DNA from: Rhizobium nepotum 39/7
Lineage (GTDB): Bacteria; Pseudomonadota; Alphaproteobacteria; Rhizobiales; Rhizobiaceae
Assembly (NCBI RefSeq): GCF_000949865.1
Contig: NZ_JWJH01000014.1
Coordinates: forward strand, 41,077-105,076
Length of the DNA: 64,000 nucleotides
Direction: 5' to 3'
The notes beneath the pieces were generated by a model that was given only the letters and a program-made list of their open reading frames with translations, was not told the origin of the DNA and did not search any database. A program made the translations under genes and the position numbers. Each line of letters starts with the position of its first letter. Position 1 is the first letter of the stretch. Shown one piece after another: positions 49,595 through 58,178 of this stretch.

Positions 49595-50167
49595 GTGAAA
49601 AAGAAACAGATCGACAAGATCGATAATAGCGACGTCGAGAACGCGCAGCCGCAGCCTCCCTTCTTCACGCCCGACCGTATTCTGGCCTGGACGGGAATAG
49701 GGCTTGCCGCCGCCGCTGCCTTTTTCCCCTGGTACGTCTTCTTCAACGAGGACAAGTTCGGAACGAGGGTGGCGGATGGCGACCGCACGCGCGACCTGCC
49801 CCATACCGGCCCACGGGAAGTCTTCAGCGTTTCGCCCATGGCCATGACCAATCGCAACAAGGAAGACATGCCGCCGCCGGCCGAACTGCCGGACATGCTG
49901 ACGACCGCGACAATCAGCGAAAAGGGCAAGGAAAAACAGAACGATCTCGCCGCCGCGCTTGAGGACCAGCCCTTCCCCGGCCAGAACTCCTTCCGCCTGC
50001 TGCATGTCTCCAACGGCCGTGCGCTGATCGAGGACGGGTCGGGCATGTATATGGTGCGGGTCGGCTCTCCCTTGCCCGACAATGCACTTCTTACCAAGAT
50101 CGAGCAGCGCGATGGCGAATGGACGATAGAGACTTCCTCCGGGAAGACTTATCGTCCTGAAAAATAG
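49595..50167 (+). CDS. Unknown flagellar-operon protein with one membrane span
   Basis: A 190-residue protein with one membrane segment (IGLAAAAAFFPWYVFF, about 38-53) and an otherwise soluble tail. GTG at 49595 starts it, 3 bp after the fliI stop. The C-terminal part (FRLLHVSNGRALIEDGSGMYMVRVGSPLPDNALLTKI) looks like a small beta-sandwich. I do not recognise the family; its position suggests an accessory of the export or rod machinery. Confidence 0.7.
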   Translation: MKKKQIDKIDNSDVENAQPQPPFFTPDRILAWTGIGLAAAAAFFPWYVFFNEDKFGTRVADGDRTRDLPHTGPREVFSVSPMAMTNRNKEDMPPPAELPDMLTTATISEKGKEKQNDLAAALEDQPFPGQNSFRLLHVSNGRALIEDGSGMYMVRVGSPLPDNALLTKIEQRDGEWTIETSSGKTYRPEK

Positions 50168-50191
50168 GACGGTCTCTCCTCTTCACCACAA

Positions 50192-50226
50192 AGGCGCGCC
50201 TCGTTTTCAGGCGCGCTTTTTCGTTT
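50192..50226 (+). terminator. Terminator after the fliI-orf unit
   Basis: Arms GCGCGCCT (50194-50201) and AGGCGCGC (50209-50216) with a 7-base loop, followed by TTTTTCGTTTT. It ends the DUF1217-flgF-fliI-orf unit before the flgB promoter. Confidence 0.85.
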
Positions 50227-50337
50227 TCGAATGACTGGAACGGTCGTTTTTATGTCTCTTCCCGTCCTTCTCCCCTCCCCGCAAGTCTGACGCAAGATTA
50301 GCCCCTTAGGTTCGGGCCATACGAGATGGAGAAGTCT

Positions 50338-50730
50338 ATGCAACCGATTCAACTGTTCGATCTGGCCTCCCGCCAAGCGGAATGGCTGAGCGTGCGGCAG
50401 GAAGTCGTGGCGACCAACATCGCCAACGCCAACACACCCAAGTTCCACGCCAAGGATGTCAACCCTTTCGAAGCGGTCATGCAGGCCACCAGCCAGCAGG
50501 TTGGCATGGCGAAGACCCATCCCGCCCATTTCGGCGCGAGCGAGCTCAGCGAAAATATCGCGGTGCGCGACAACCCGATCAATAACGAGATCGGCATGCA
50601 GGAATCCGGCAATTCGGTCGCGCTTGCTGAGGAAATGACCAAGACCGGCGAGATCAAGCGGCAATATGACCTGAACGCCAGTCTCGTCAAATCCTTCCAT
50701 CGCATGATGCTGATGACGGTAAAGAGGTAA
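50338..50730 (+). CDS. flgB: Flagellar basal-body rod protein FlgB
   Basis: A 130-residue proximal rod protein: MQPIQLFDLASRQAEWLSVRQEVVATNIANANTPKF is the family N-terminus. The start at 50338 has GGAGAAG 5 bases before it; an ATG four codons earlier lacks one. It heads the ten-gene flgB-...-fliP run. Confidence 0.93.
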   Translation: MQPIQLFDLASRQAEWLSVRQEVVATNIANANTPKFHAKDVNPFEAVMQATSQQVGMAKTHPAHFGASELSENIAVRDNPINNEIGMQESGNSVALAEEMTKTGEIKRQYDLNASLVKSFHRMMLMTVKR

Positions 50731-50733
50731 ACC

Positions 50734-51153
50734 ATGGATCCCTTGAGTGCGGCGAGCAAGATCGCCGGCAGCGGCCTGGAAGTGCAGTCCACCCGACTGC
50801 GCATCGTTTCGGAAAACATTGCCAACGCAAGATCGACCGGCGACACGCCCGGCGCCGACCCCTATCGCCGCAAGACCGTGACATTCGGCTCCGAGCTCGA
50901 CCGCGTAAGCGGCGTGGAGCGCGTGACGGTGAAGAAGCTTGGCGTCGACCGCGGCGATTTCGTCAATGAATACGATCCCGGCAACCCTGCCGCCGATACC
51001 CACGGCATGGTCAAGATGCCGAACGTCAACGTCCTGATCGAAATGGCGGATATGCGCGAAGCCAACCGCAGCTACGACGCCAACCTTCAGGTCATCCGCC
51101 AGACACGCGACCTCGTCGCCTCCACCATCGACCTTCTGAAAGCATCACAATGA
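50734..51153 (+). CDS. flgC: Flagellar basal-body rod protein FlgC
   Basis: A 139-residue rod protein with N-terminal [36 protein letters not shown] and C-terminal [29 protein letters not shown]. It begins 3 bp after flgB and overlaps fliE by 4 bases. Confidence 0.95.
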   Translation: MDPLSAASKIAGSGLEVQSTRLRIVSENIANARSTGDTPGADPYRRKTVTFGSELDRVSGVERVTVKKLGVDRGDFVNEYDPGNPAADTHGMVKMPNVNVLIEMADMREANRSYDANLQVIRQTRDLVASTIDLLKASQ

Positions 51154-51485
51154 TCGACGGCATCAAGCAACTCGGTTCCCTCTCGCTCACGCGCGGCGCA
51201 GGCAGCGTCTCCTCGCTGACGGAAAGCGTTTTCGGCAGCCAGCAGACGACGCCCGCCCAGCAGACAGGCGCAAGCTTCGCAAGCGTTCTCGGCAATATGT
51301 CGACGGACGCGATGAACAACCTGAAGAAGGCGGAAGTGGCCTCCTTCGAAGGTATTCAGGGCAAGGCGAACACCCGTGAAGTGGTCGATGCCGTGCTTTC
51401 GGCCGAACAGTCGCTGCAAACAGCCATCGCGCTCCGTGACAAGATCGTGTCCGCCTATCTCGACATTACCAAGATGCAGATCTAG
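51150..51485 (+). CDS. fliE: Flagellar MS ring-rod junction protein FliE
   Basis: A 111-residue protein that links the MS ring to the rod. The family end [33 protein letters not shown] is clear. The ATG overlaps the flgC stop. The stop codon TAG lies within the first arm of the intergenic repeat at 51482-51590. Confidence 0.93.
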   Translation: MIDGIKQLGSLSLTRGAGSVSSLTESVFGSQQTTPAQQTGASFASVLGNMSTDAMNNLKKAEVASFEGIQGKANTREVVDAVLSAEQSLQTAIALRDKIVSAYLDITKMQI

Positions 51486-51590
51486 AGCGCGTCCGGCTTG
51501 AAGCCAATCGTTGGCCGCGCTCTAGGCCTTTGTTTTTACGCATTTTCCGGACGTAAAACCGCCCCGCGCTTTTACTGGAAATGCTCTAGC
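51482..51590. repeat. Palindromic intergenic mosaic element between fliE and flgG
   Basis: Two nested hairpins: perfect 10-bp arms CTAGAGCGCG (51482-51491) and CGCGCTCTAG (51516-51525), then GCATTTTCC..GGAAATGC (51540-51584, one bulge) enclosing GTAAAA..TTTTAC (51553-51575). Both composition and wording (TCTAGAGC, TTTTCCGGACGTAAAACC, GGAAATGCTCTAG) are of the kind seen in interspersed Rhizobiaceae intergenic elements. It begins inside the fliE stop codon and ends 17 bases before flgG. Confidence 0.75.
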
Positions 51591-51607
51591 CCAGCAGGAA
51601 AAATGAC

Positions 51608-52396
51608 ATGAGAGCTCTTGCCATCGCTGCCACCGGCATGGACGCCCAGCAGACCAATCTGGAAGTCATTGCCAACAACATCGCCAACATCAATACCACC
51701 GGCTACAAGCGCGCGCGTGCAGAGTTTACCGATCTTCTGTACCAGACCGAGCGCATGCAGGGCGTGCCGAACCGGGCCAACCAGGCGATCGTGCCGGAAG
51801 GCGCCAATATCGGCCTCGGCGTGCAGACGTCGGCGGTGCGCAACATCCACACCCAGGGCAACCTGATCGAGACCGGCAACAAGCTCGATGTGGCAATCAT
51901 CGGACAGGGCTGGTTCCAGATCGAGGCCGCCGATGGTTCGACGCTCTACAGCCGCGCCGGCGCATTCAACAAGAATGCCGATGGCAACCTCGTGACGGTC
52001 GATGGCTACAATGTCATTCCAAACATCAATATCCCGACTGACGCGCAGGACATCACCATTACCCGCACGGGCCAGGTGACCGCCCGTATCGGCAATGCGG
52101 CTGATTTCACGGAACTCGGACAGCTGACCATCGCCAACTTCGCCAACGAGGCGGGTCTGAAGCCGCTTGGGGACAACCTCTTTGCCCAGACACCGGCCTC
52201 CGGCGCCGCCGTTATCGGCGTGCCTGATGATCCGAGCTTCGGCTACGTCAAGCAATCCTACCTCGAAGGCTCGAACGTCGATGCCGTCAAGGAAATCACC
52301 GACCTGATTACGGCGCAGCGCGCCTATGAGATGAATTCCAAGGTCATCACCACCGCTGACGAAATGGCTTCGATTGTCAGCAAGAACCTGAAGTAA
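51608..52396 (+). CDS. flgG: Flagellar distal rod protein FlgG
   Basis: A 262-residue distal rod protein: N-terminus [30 protein letters not shown] and C-terminus [32 protein letters not shown]. It lies after the mosaic repeat, 122 bp from fliE, within the same run of genes. Confidence 0.96.
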   Translation: MRALAIAATGMDAQQTNLEVIANNIANINTTGYKRARAEFTDLLYQTERMQGVPNRANQAIVPEGANIGLGVQTSAVRNIHTQGNLIETGNKLDVAIIGQGWFQIEAADGSTLYSRAGAFNKNADGNLVTVDGYNVIPNINIPTDAQDITITRTGQVTARIGNAADFTELGQLTIANFANEAGLKPLGDNLFAQTPASGAAVIGVPDDPSFGYVKQSYLEGSNVDAVKEITDLITAQRAYEMNSKVITTADEMASIVSKNLK

Positions 52397-52421
52397 GAAC
52401 AGAACGGAAAGGCAGGCGGAC

Positions 52422-52910
52422 ATGAGGTTTGGCCGGAAAAATAACAGCTGCAGAACGGCGCTCGTCCGTATGTGCCTGGCGTCTGCTTTTTCACTGGGGG
52501 CCTTCGCGCCCGCAATCGCACAGGCGCCGATGGCGCTGGTTCCCACCCGCACGATCTATCCGGGCGAGACGATCTCGCCCGAACAGGTAAAGCCGGTGGA
52601 AGTGACCAATCCCAATATTTCCTCGGGTTACGCGACCGATATCAGCGAAGTCGAAGGCATGATCTCCAAGCAGACATTGCTTCCCGGCCGCACGATCCCC
52701 GTTGCGGCGCTGCGCGAACCGTCACTGGTGGTGCGCGGCACCAGCGTCAAACTTGTTTTCAACATCGGCAACATGACGCTGATGGCTTCGGGAACGCCGA
52801 TGACTGACGGCTCGCTCGGCGAAGTCGTGAGGGTACGCAACATCGATTCCGGCGTGATGGTCAGCGGTACCGTCATGAAGGACGGAACCATTCAGGTTAT
52901 GGCGAAATGA
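52422..52910 (+). CDS. flgA: P-ring assembly chaperone FlgA
   Basis: A 162-residue periplasmic protein with signal peptide (LVRMCLASAFSLGAFAPAIAQA) and the SAF domain beginning TRTIYPGETISPEQVKPVEV. It helps FlgI subunits form the P ring. It overlaps flgI by 4 bases. Confidence 0.94.
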   Translation: MRFGRKNNSCRTALVRMCLASAFSLGAFAPAIAQAPMALVPTRTIYPGETISPEQVKPVEVTNPNISSGYATDISEVEGMISKQTLLPGRTIPVAALREPSLVVRGTSVKLVFNIGNMTLMASGTPMTDGSLGEVVRVRNIDSGVMVSGTVMKDGTIQVMAK

Positions 52911-54028
52911 GATTGCTTCGTATCCTAGCCGCGGCTCTGGTCGTTTCGGCCCTGTCCTTCCTCTCGACGCTGCCTGCCCAGGCGGACACGTCCCGCATCA
53001 AGGATATCGCATCCCTGCAGGCGGGACGCGACAACCAGCTGATCGGATACGGTCTCGTCGTCGGTTTGCAGGGCACGGGCGACAGTCTGCGCTCCTCGCC
53101 TTTCACCGAACAGTCCATGCGCGCCATGCTGCAGAACCTCGGCATCACCACGCAGGGCGGCCAGTCCAATGCCAAGAACATCGCCGCAGTGATGGTGACG
53201 GCCAACCTGCCGCCCTTCGCCAGCCCCGGCAGCCGTGTGGACGTGACGGTCAGTTCCCTTGGCGACGCCAGCTCGCTTCGCGGCGGCACGCTCATCATGA
53301 CCTCGCTTTCCGGCGCTGACGGGCAGATTTACGCCGTCGCGCAAGGATCGGTGATCGTCAACGGATTTTCAGCCCAGGGCGATGCCGCAACGCTGACGCA
53401 GGGTGTAACCACATCGGGGCGCGTGCCGAACGGCGCGATCATCGAGCGCGAGCTGCCGTCCAAATTCAAGGATTCGGTCAATCTGGTCCTTCAGCTGCGC
53501 AATCCCGATTTTTCGACTGCGGTCAGGGTGGCCGATGTCGTCAACGCCTTTGCCCGCGCCCGGTATGGCGACCCCATTGCCGAGCCGCGCGATTCGCAGG
53601 AAATCGCGGTGCAGAAACCCCGCACCGCAGATCTGACCCGGTTGATGGCGGAAATCGAAAATCTGACGGTCGAGACGGATACGCCGGCGAAAGTCGTGAT
53701 CAACGAACGTACGGGCACGATCGTCATCGGTGCGGATGTGCGCATCTCCCGCGTCGCCGTGAGCTACGGCACGCTGACCGTGCAGGTGACGGAATCGCCG
53801 CAGGTCATCCAGCCGGCGCCCTTCTCGCGCGGCCAGACGGCGGTGCAGCCTCAGACGGATATCATGGCAATGCAGGAAGGCAGCAAGGTCGCCATCGTCG
53901 ATGGTCCCGACCTTCGCACCCTGGTTGCCGGTCTCAACAGCATCGGGCTCAAGGCGGACGGCATCATCGCCATTCTGCAAGGCATCAAATCCGCCGGCGC
54001 CCTTCAGGCGGAGCTTGTGCTGCAATGA
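52907..54028 (+). CDS. flgI: Flagellar P-ring protein FlgI
   Basis: A 373-residue periplasmic ring protein with signal (LLRILAAALVVSALSFLSTLPAQA) and the conserved RIKDIASLQAGRDNQLIGYGLVVGLQGTGDS start of the mature part. The end VAGLNSIGLKADGIIAILQGIKSAGALQAELVLQ is family-typical. It overlaps flgA and motE. Confidence 0.96.
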   Translation: MRLLRILAAALVVSALSFLSTLPAQADTSRIKDIASLQAGRDNQLIGYGLVVGLQGTGDSLRSSPFTEQSMRAMLQNLGITTQGGQSNAKNIAAVMVTANLPPFASPGSRVDVTVSSLGDASSLRGGTLIMTSLSGADGQIYAVAQGSVIVNGFSAQGDAATLTQGVTTSGRVPNGAIIERELPSKFKDSVNLVLQLRNPDFSTAVRVADVVNAFARARYGDPIAEPRDSQEIAVQKPRTADLTRLMAEIENLTVETDTPAKVVINERTGTIVIGADVRISRVAVSYGTLTVQVTESPQVIQPAPFSRGQTAVQPQTDIMAMQEGSKVAIVDGPDLRTLVAGLNSIGLKADGIIAILQGIKSAGALQAELVLQ

Positions 54029-54561
54029 TGGAACTCCAGAAGAAAAACGCTTTCAGGAACGGCCTTACCCGGTTCGCGGCCGTCGCCTCACTGCTTTTCC
54101 TGTTGCCCGCCGCCGGCGCCGAAAGCCAGCAGAACGTGGTGTCTGAACTCAGCACGCAGGATGAAATCCAGAAATTCTGCACCAACATCGCCGATGCCGC
54201 CCGCGACCAGCGCTACCTCATGCAGAAGCAGGAGCTTGAAAAGCTTCAGGCTGACGTCAACGAGCGCATTTCTGCGCTGGAAGACCGCAAGGCGGAATAT
54301 GAGGACTGGCTGGCGCGCCGCAATCATTTCCTCGAGCAGGCGAAAAGCAATCTGGTCGACATCTACAAAACGATGAAGGCGGATGCCGCCGCACCGCAGC
54401 TCGAGAAGATGCATGTGGAAATCGCGGCGGCCATCATCATGCAGCTTCCGCCGCGCCAATCGGGCCTCATCCTCAGCGAAATGGATGCTCAGAAAGCCGC
54501 AATCGTCGCCGGCATCATGTCGCAGGCGATCGACAAAAACACTTCGAAGGATCCCTCATGA
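54025..54561 (+). CDS. motE: MotC chaperone MotE
   Basis: A 178-residue periplasmic protein with signal (FAAVASLLFLLPAAGA). It has a coiled-coil middle (QKQELEKLQADVNERISALEDRKAEYEDWLARR) and the MgtE-N-like ending YKTMKADAAAPQLEKMHVEIAAAIIMQLPPRQSGLILSEMD. In S. meliloti MotE is the chaperone for MotC. It overlaps flgI and flgH by 4 bases each. Confidence 0.9.
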   Translation: MMELQKKNAFRNGLTRFAAVASLLFLLPAAGAESQQNVVSELSTQDEIQKFCTNIADAARDQRYLMQKQELEKLQADVNERISALEDRKAEYEDWLARRNHFLEQAKSNLVDIYKTMKADAAAPQLEKMHVEIAAAIIMQLPPRQSGLILSEMDAQKAAIVAGIMSQAIDKNTSKDPS

Positions 54562-55274
54562 CCCCGCGTCTTCCGGCCCTCCTCCTGCCGCTTGCCCTGC
54601 TTGCCGGCTGCCAGAACAACCAGACCCTGAAGGAAATCGGCAACGCGCCTTCGATGAGCCCTATCGGCAGCGGCCTGCAATTCAGCCAGACACCGCAGAT
54701 GGGCATGTATCCGAAGCAGCCGAAACACATGGCCAGCGGTTATTCGCTGTGGAGCGACAGCCAGGGAGCCCTGTTCAAGGACCTGCGCGCCCTCAACATC
54801 GGCGACATCCTGACCGTCAACATCCAGATCAACGACAAGGCCGATTTCGACAATGAAACCGAGCGTAACCGCACGAACTCCAGCGGCCTGAACTGGAAGG
54901 CGAATGCGGAGATCCTGGGCTGGAACCCGAAGGCTGATTCCAGCATCAATTACGGTTCCGATACCGACACCCAGGCGAAGGGCAAGACCAAGCGTTCTGA
55001 AAAGCTGACGCTGCTGGTGGCCGCCGTCGTGACCGGCATTCTCGAAAACGGTAACCTCATCATCAGCGGCTCGCAGGAAGTGCGCGTGAACCACGAAATC
55101 CGCATCCTGAACGTCGGCGGTATCGTCAGGCCGCAGGATGTCGATGCACAGAACATCATCTCCTACGAGCGCATCGCCGAGGCACGCATCTCCTATGGCG
55201 GTCGCGGACGTCTGACGGAAGTGCAGCAACCCCCGGTCGGTCAACAGGTCGTCGACCTGTTCTCGCCGCTCTGA
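54558..55274 (+). CDS. flgH: Flagellar L-ring lipoprotein FlgH
   Basis: A 238-residue outer-membrane lipoprotein; the lipobox LLAGC at about residues 13-17 is clear. The mature part has YSLWSDSQGALFKDLRALNIGDILTV and GQQVVDLFSPL at the end. It overlaps motE by 4 bases. Confidence 0.96.
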   Translation: MTPRLPALLLPLALLAGCQNNQTLKEIGNAPSMSPIGSGLQFSQTPQMGMYPKQPKHMASGYSLWSDSQGALFKDLRALNIGDILTVNIQINDKADFDNETERNRTNSSGLNWKANAEILGWNPKADSSINYGSDTDTQAKGKTKRSEKLTLLVAAVVTGILENGNLIISGSQEVRVNHEIRILNVGGIVRPQDVDAQNIISYERIAEARISYGGRGRLTEVQQPPVGQQVVDLFSPL

Positions 55275-55302
55275 CGCCGATATGCGAAAGCGGGACTGAC
55301 CC

Positions 55303-55803
55303 ATGGAAAACGAACAGGCCGAAAGCAAGAAGAAGTCCTCCTCGCTGGTCATGACCATTGCAGGGGTTGCGATCCTCACCCTGCTCGGTGCGGGCGGCGG
55401 CTGGCTCGTGGGCGGCATGGTCGCCCCGAAGATTGCCGGCGCCGAGGCGCATGCCGCAGCTGCCGCCGGCGGACACGGCGAGAAGAAGGGCGAGGGCATC
55501 GAAAAAATCTCCGCCGAGGCGAATGGTATCGTCCAGCTCGATCCCATCACCACCAACCTCGCCTATCCCTCGACAAACTGGGTGCGGCTCGAAGTGGCGC
55601 TGATGTTCAAGGGCCCTGTCGAGGTTGGTCTCGCCGAGGATATTCATCAGGATATCATGGCCTATGTCCGCACCGTTTCCCTCCAGCAGTTGGAAGGGCC
55701 GCGCGGCTTTCAATATCTTAAGGATGACATTCAGGAACGAGTTGACCTGCGCTCTCAAGGGCGCGTATCCAAGGTCATGTTCCGGACCTTTGTCATCGAA
55801 TGA
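55303..55803 (+). CDS. fliL: Flagellar stator-associated protein FliL
   Basis: A 166-residue single-span membrane protein: span VMTIAGVAILTLLGAGGGWLVGGMV (about 14-38), then a periplasmic domain with VQLDPITTNLAYPSTNWVRLEVALMF. It stabilises the stator around the motor. It overlaps fliP by 4 bases. Confidence 0.94.
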   Translation: MENEQAESKKKSSSLVMTIAGVAILTLLGAGGGWLVGGMVAPKIAGAEAHAAAAAGGHGEKKGEGIEKISAEANGIVQLDPITTNLAYPSTNWVRLEVALMFKGPVEVGLAEDIHQDIMAYVRTVSLQQLEGPRGFQYLKDDIQERVDLRSQGRVSKVMFRTFVIE

Positions 55804-56537
55804 TTCGATTTCTTATAACCATCGCCGTCCTGCTGGCTTTGCCGGGCCTCGCCAACGCCCAGCAATTTCCGTCCGATCTGTTCAACACGCAGATAGACGG
55901 ATCCGTCGCGGCATGGATCATCCGCACCTTCGGCCTTTTGACGGTCCTGTCGGTCGCGCCAGGTATCCTGATCATGGTCACAAGCTTTCCGCGCTTCGTG
56001 ATCGCATTTTCGATCCTGCGCTCCGGTATGGGGCTTGCCTCAACCCCGTCCAACATGATCCTTCTGTCGATGGCGATGTTCATGACCTTCTACGTCATGT
56101 CGCCGACCTTCGACAAAGCCTGGACTGATGGCGTGCAGCCGTTGTTGCAAAACCAGATCAACGAACAGCAGGCCATCGGGCGCATCGCCGAACCCTTCCG
56201 CACCTTCATGAACGCCAATACGCGTGACAAGGATCTGAAGCTGTTCGTCGATATCGCCCGCGAACGCGGACAGGTCGTGATGACCGACAATGTCGTCGAC
56301 TACCGCGTGCTCGTTCCTGCCTTCATGCTGTCGGAAATCCGGCGCGGTTTCGAGATCGGTTTCCTGATCATCCTGCCATTTCTGGTCATCGACCTCATCG
56401 TCGCCACCATCACCATGGCCATGGGCATGATGATGCTGCCGCCCACCTCGATTTCCCTGCCGTTCAAGATCCTGTTTTTCGTGCTGATCGACGGTTGGAA
56501 CCTGCTCGTCGGCAGCCTGGTCAGATCGTTCAACTAA
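55800..56537 (+). CDS. fliP: Flagellar export apparatus protein FliP
   Basis: A 245-residue export gate protein with an N-terminal signal (IRFLITIAVLLALPGLANA), then spans and the conserved LILMVTSFPRFVIAFSILRSGMG-like segment and AFMLSEIRRGFEIGFLIILPF. It ends the flgB-fliP run and is followed by a terminator. Confidence 0.96.
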   Translation: MIRFLITIAVLLALPGLANAQQFPSDLFNTQIDGSVAAWIIRTFGLLTVLSVAPGILIMVTSFPRFVIAFSILRSGMGLASTPSNMILLSMAMFMTFYVMSPTFDKAWTDGVQPLLQNQINEQQAIGRIAEPFRTFMNANTRDKDLKLFVDIARERGQVVMTDNVVDYRVLVPAFMLSEIRRGFEIGFLIILPFLVIDLIVATITMAMGMMMLPPTSISLPFKILFFVLIDGWNLLVGSLVRSFN

Positions 56538-56578
56538 CGGCATTTGTGCCGAAATAATCTTCGTTAATCCTGTTTGTT

Positions 56579-56612
56579 AACCCCGCAGCCCCACGGCAGC
56601 GGGGTTTTCGCG
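56579..56612 (+). terminator. Terminator after fliP
   Basis: Arms AACCCCGC (56579-56586) and GCGGGGTT (56599-56606), 12-base loop, followed by TTCGCGTTTT. It closes the flgB-fliP unit and isolates flaA. Confidence 0.8.
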
Positions 56613-56911
56613 TTTTAACCCTTTGCTTACCGTTTTTGTTAGGGGCCGGATAACTATAATTTTCAATTAAAAACTTACCATTTAAATATACTTTGTAGTA
56701 ACCATAAGTATTTTCTAGTATTTCTTAATGCTCAAATTAATAATTACGCAATTTTTCGCTGCGAAATTCTCCCTACACACAGCGGGTTTGGTTTCCAGAA
56801 ACAAGTATTTCTGAACCGGGTGGCATGATGCCGAAACGTTGTGACCGGTAATACCAAGTCCGGAATGTCCCCAACCTCAGTATCTCGTAAAAACAAAGGG
56901 ACACATTTATT
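56613..56911 (+). promoter_or_regulatory. A/T-rich flaA promoter and leader region
   Basis: About 300 bases without a gene. Positions 56650-56760 are very A/T-rich, with many TA steps, unlike the GC-rich surroundings. An inverted repeat CAGAAA..TTTCTG lies at 56796-56813. The end holds the shared flagellin leader: TGTCCC at 56866-56871 can pair with GGGACA at 56898-56903 directly before the start codon. No consensus sigma factor site is claimed. Confidence 0.6.
56861..56911 (+). promoter_or_regulatory. flaA leader hairpin masking the ribosome site
   Basis: TGTCCC (56866-56871) is complementary to GGGACA (56898-56903), the purine-rich stretch before the flaA ATG, over 6 bp with all Watson-Crick pairs. 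In flaB and flaC the same element pairs with GGGGCA, one pair being G-U. The element CGGAATGTCCC is shared by the three leaders. Masking of the ribosome site is inferred. Confidence 0.62.
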
Positions 56912-57772
56912 ATGGCAAGCATTCTCACTAACGCTTCGGCGATGTCCGCTCTCCAGACGCTGCGCTCCATCTCCAGCGATATGTCCACGACGCAGGATCG
57001 CATTTCCACGGGCATGCGCGTCGGCGCCGCCAAGGACAACGCCGCTTACTGGTCTATCGCAACGACCATGCGTTCGGATAAGGGCGCTATCAGCGCTGCC
57101 CAGGACGCTCTCGGCCTCGGCGCCGCAAAGGTCGATACGGCTTATGCCGGCATGGATGCCGCAATCAAGGTCGTCACGGAAATCAAGAGCAAGCTCGTTA
57201 CCGCCACCGAACAGGGTGTTGACAAGTCCAAGGTTCAGGAAGAACTGAACCAGTTGAACCTTCAGCTGGCAAGCGTTGCCAACGGCGCGTCCTTCAACGG
57301 CGAAAACTGGCTGGTCGGCACCGCAGGCGCCAAGACCGTCGTTTCGGGCTTCGTCCGTGATACGGCCGGCGTCAAGGTTACGACCGCCAGCTACACCACT
57401 GCTCCGCTTTTCGCCAGCGTCGACCCGGCAACGGGCGCCGGCACGGGCGGCCTGCTGGCAAACACCATCGCGATCAATGTTACAACGTCTACCGACCTTG
57501 CCGCCGACCTGACCACCGTGGAAACGGCTCTCAAGGCAATGCAGACATCTGCATCCAACCTTGGTTCGATTTCTTCCCGCATCGACCTGCAGCAGAGCTT
57601 CGCCGACAAGCTGGGTGATGCTCTCGAAAAGGGCATTGGCCGTCTCGTAGACGCTGACATGAACGAAGAGTCCACCAAGCTGAAGGCTCTGCAGACGCAG
57701 CAGCAGCTGGCAATCCAGGCCCTGTCGATCGCCAACAACGACTCGCAGAGCATCCTGTCGCTCTTCCGCTAA
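56912..57772 (+). CDS. flaA: Flagellin FlaA
   Basis: A 286-residue filament subunit. The N-terminus MASILTNASAMSALQTLRSI and the C-terminus KLKALQTQQQLAIQALSIANNDSQSILSLFR are the conserved coiled D0/D1 regions, with a short central domain. As first gene of the three-flagellin array it is probably the major subunit, as flaA is in Agrobacterium and Sinorhizobium. It has a separate promoter and terminator. Confidence 0.95.
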   Translation: MASILTNASAMSALQTLRSISSDMSTTQDRISTGMRVGAAKDNAAYWSIATTMRSDKGAISAAQDALGLGAAKVDTAYAGMDAAIKVVTEIKSKLVTATEQGVDKSKVQEELNQLNLQLASVANGASFNGENWLVGTAGAKTVVSGFVRDTAGVKVTTASYTTAPLFASVDPATGAGTGGLLANTIAINVTTSTDLAADLTTVETALKAMQTSASNLGSISSRIDLQQSFADKLGDALEKGIGRLVDADMNEESTKLKALQTQQQLAIQALSIANNDSQSILSLFR

Positions 57773-57905
57773 GAGCTGAACTTCTCATAGCCCTTCGGGG
57801 CTGGGGGACACATTTCTTCCCATAAGCAATCGGGGGCTGACCGAGCGCAGATTGGGATAGAAAGCATAACCGTCCGAAAGGCTGAATCGGACTGAATGCA
57901 TCCAT

Positions 57906-57946
57906 GAGGCCGCATCCGGAAACGGGTGCGGCCTTATCTTTTTTTT
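57906..57946 (+). terminator. Terminator after flaA
   Basis: A 10-bp stem (GGCCGCATCC at 57908-57917 with GGGTGCGGCC at 57924-57933, one G-T pair) with loop GGAAAC and a following TTATCTTTTTTTT. A strong Rho-independent terminator about 130 bases after the flaA stop. Confidence 0.9.
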
Positions 57947-58178
57947 AAACTTTCGGGGTTACGCGCGCGTGCGCGCGAGAGTTGCATTTTTAATTTTGCC
58001 GAGACTGAATTTCTTTCTCCATTTATCGATTCATTAACCAAACCCGCGTTACCTAATGCTCATCGAAACGGCGAGCTAACGTTAAAAATCAGCCAGTTAG
58101 CAGGCATGATGCTGTGCGCCGTTCCCGGTGAAACCGGAATGTCCCTTCTTTAATCAGCCATTCAAGGGGCACACTACT
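57947..58178 (+). promoter_or_regulatory. flaB promoter region and leader hairpin
   Basis: The 406-base space between flaA and flaB holds the flaA terminator and this part. At 57960-57977 there is an 18-base strictly alternating purine-pyrimidine tract (TACGCGCGCGTGCGCGCG). CATCGAAACG..GTTAGCAGGCAT near 58062-58107 resembles the region before flaC. TGTCCCTT (58140-58147) can pair with AAGGGGCA (58164-58171), 8 bp with one G-U pair, just before the ATG at 58179. Confidence 0.62.

Noticed and set aside
48224..50005. 593-residue minus-strand frame
   Set aside because: Antisense shadow of fliI and its downstream gene.
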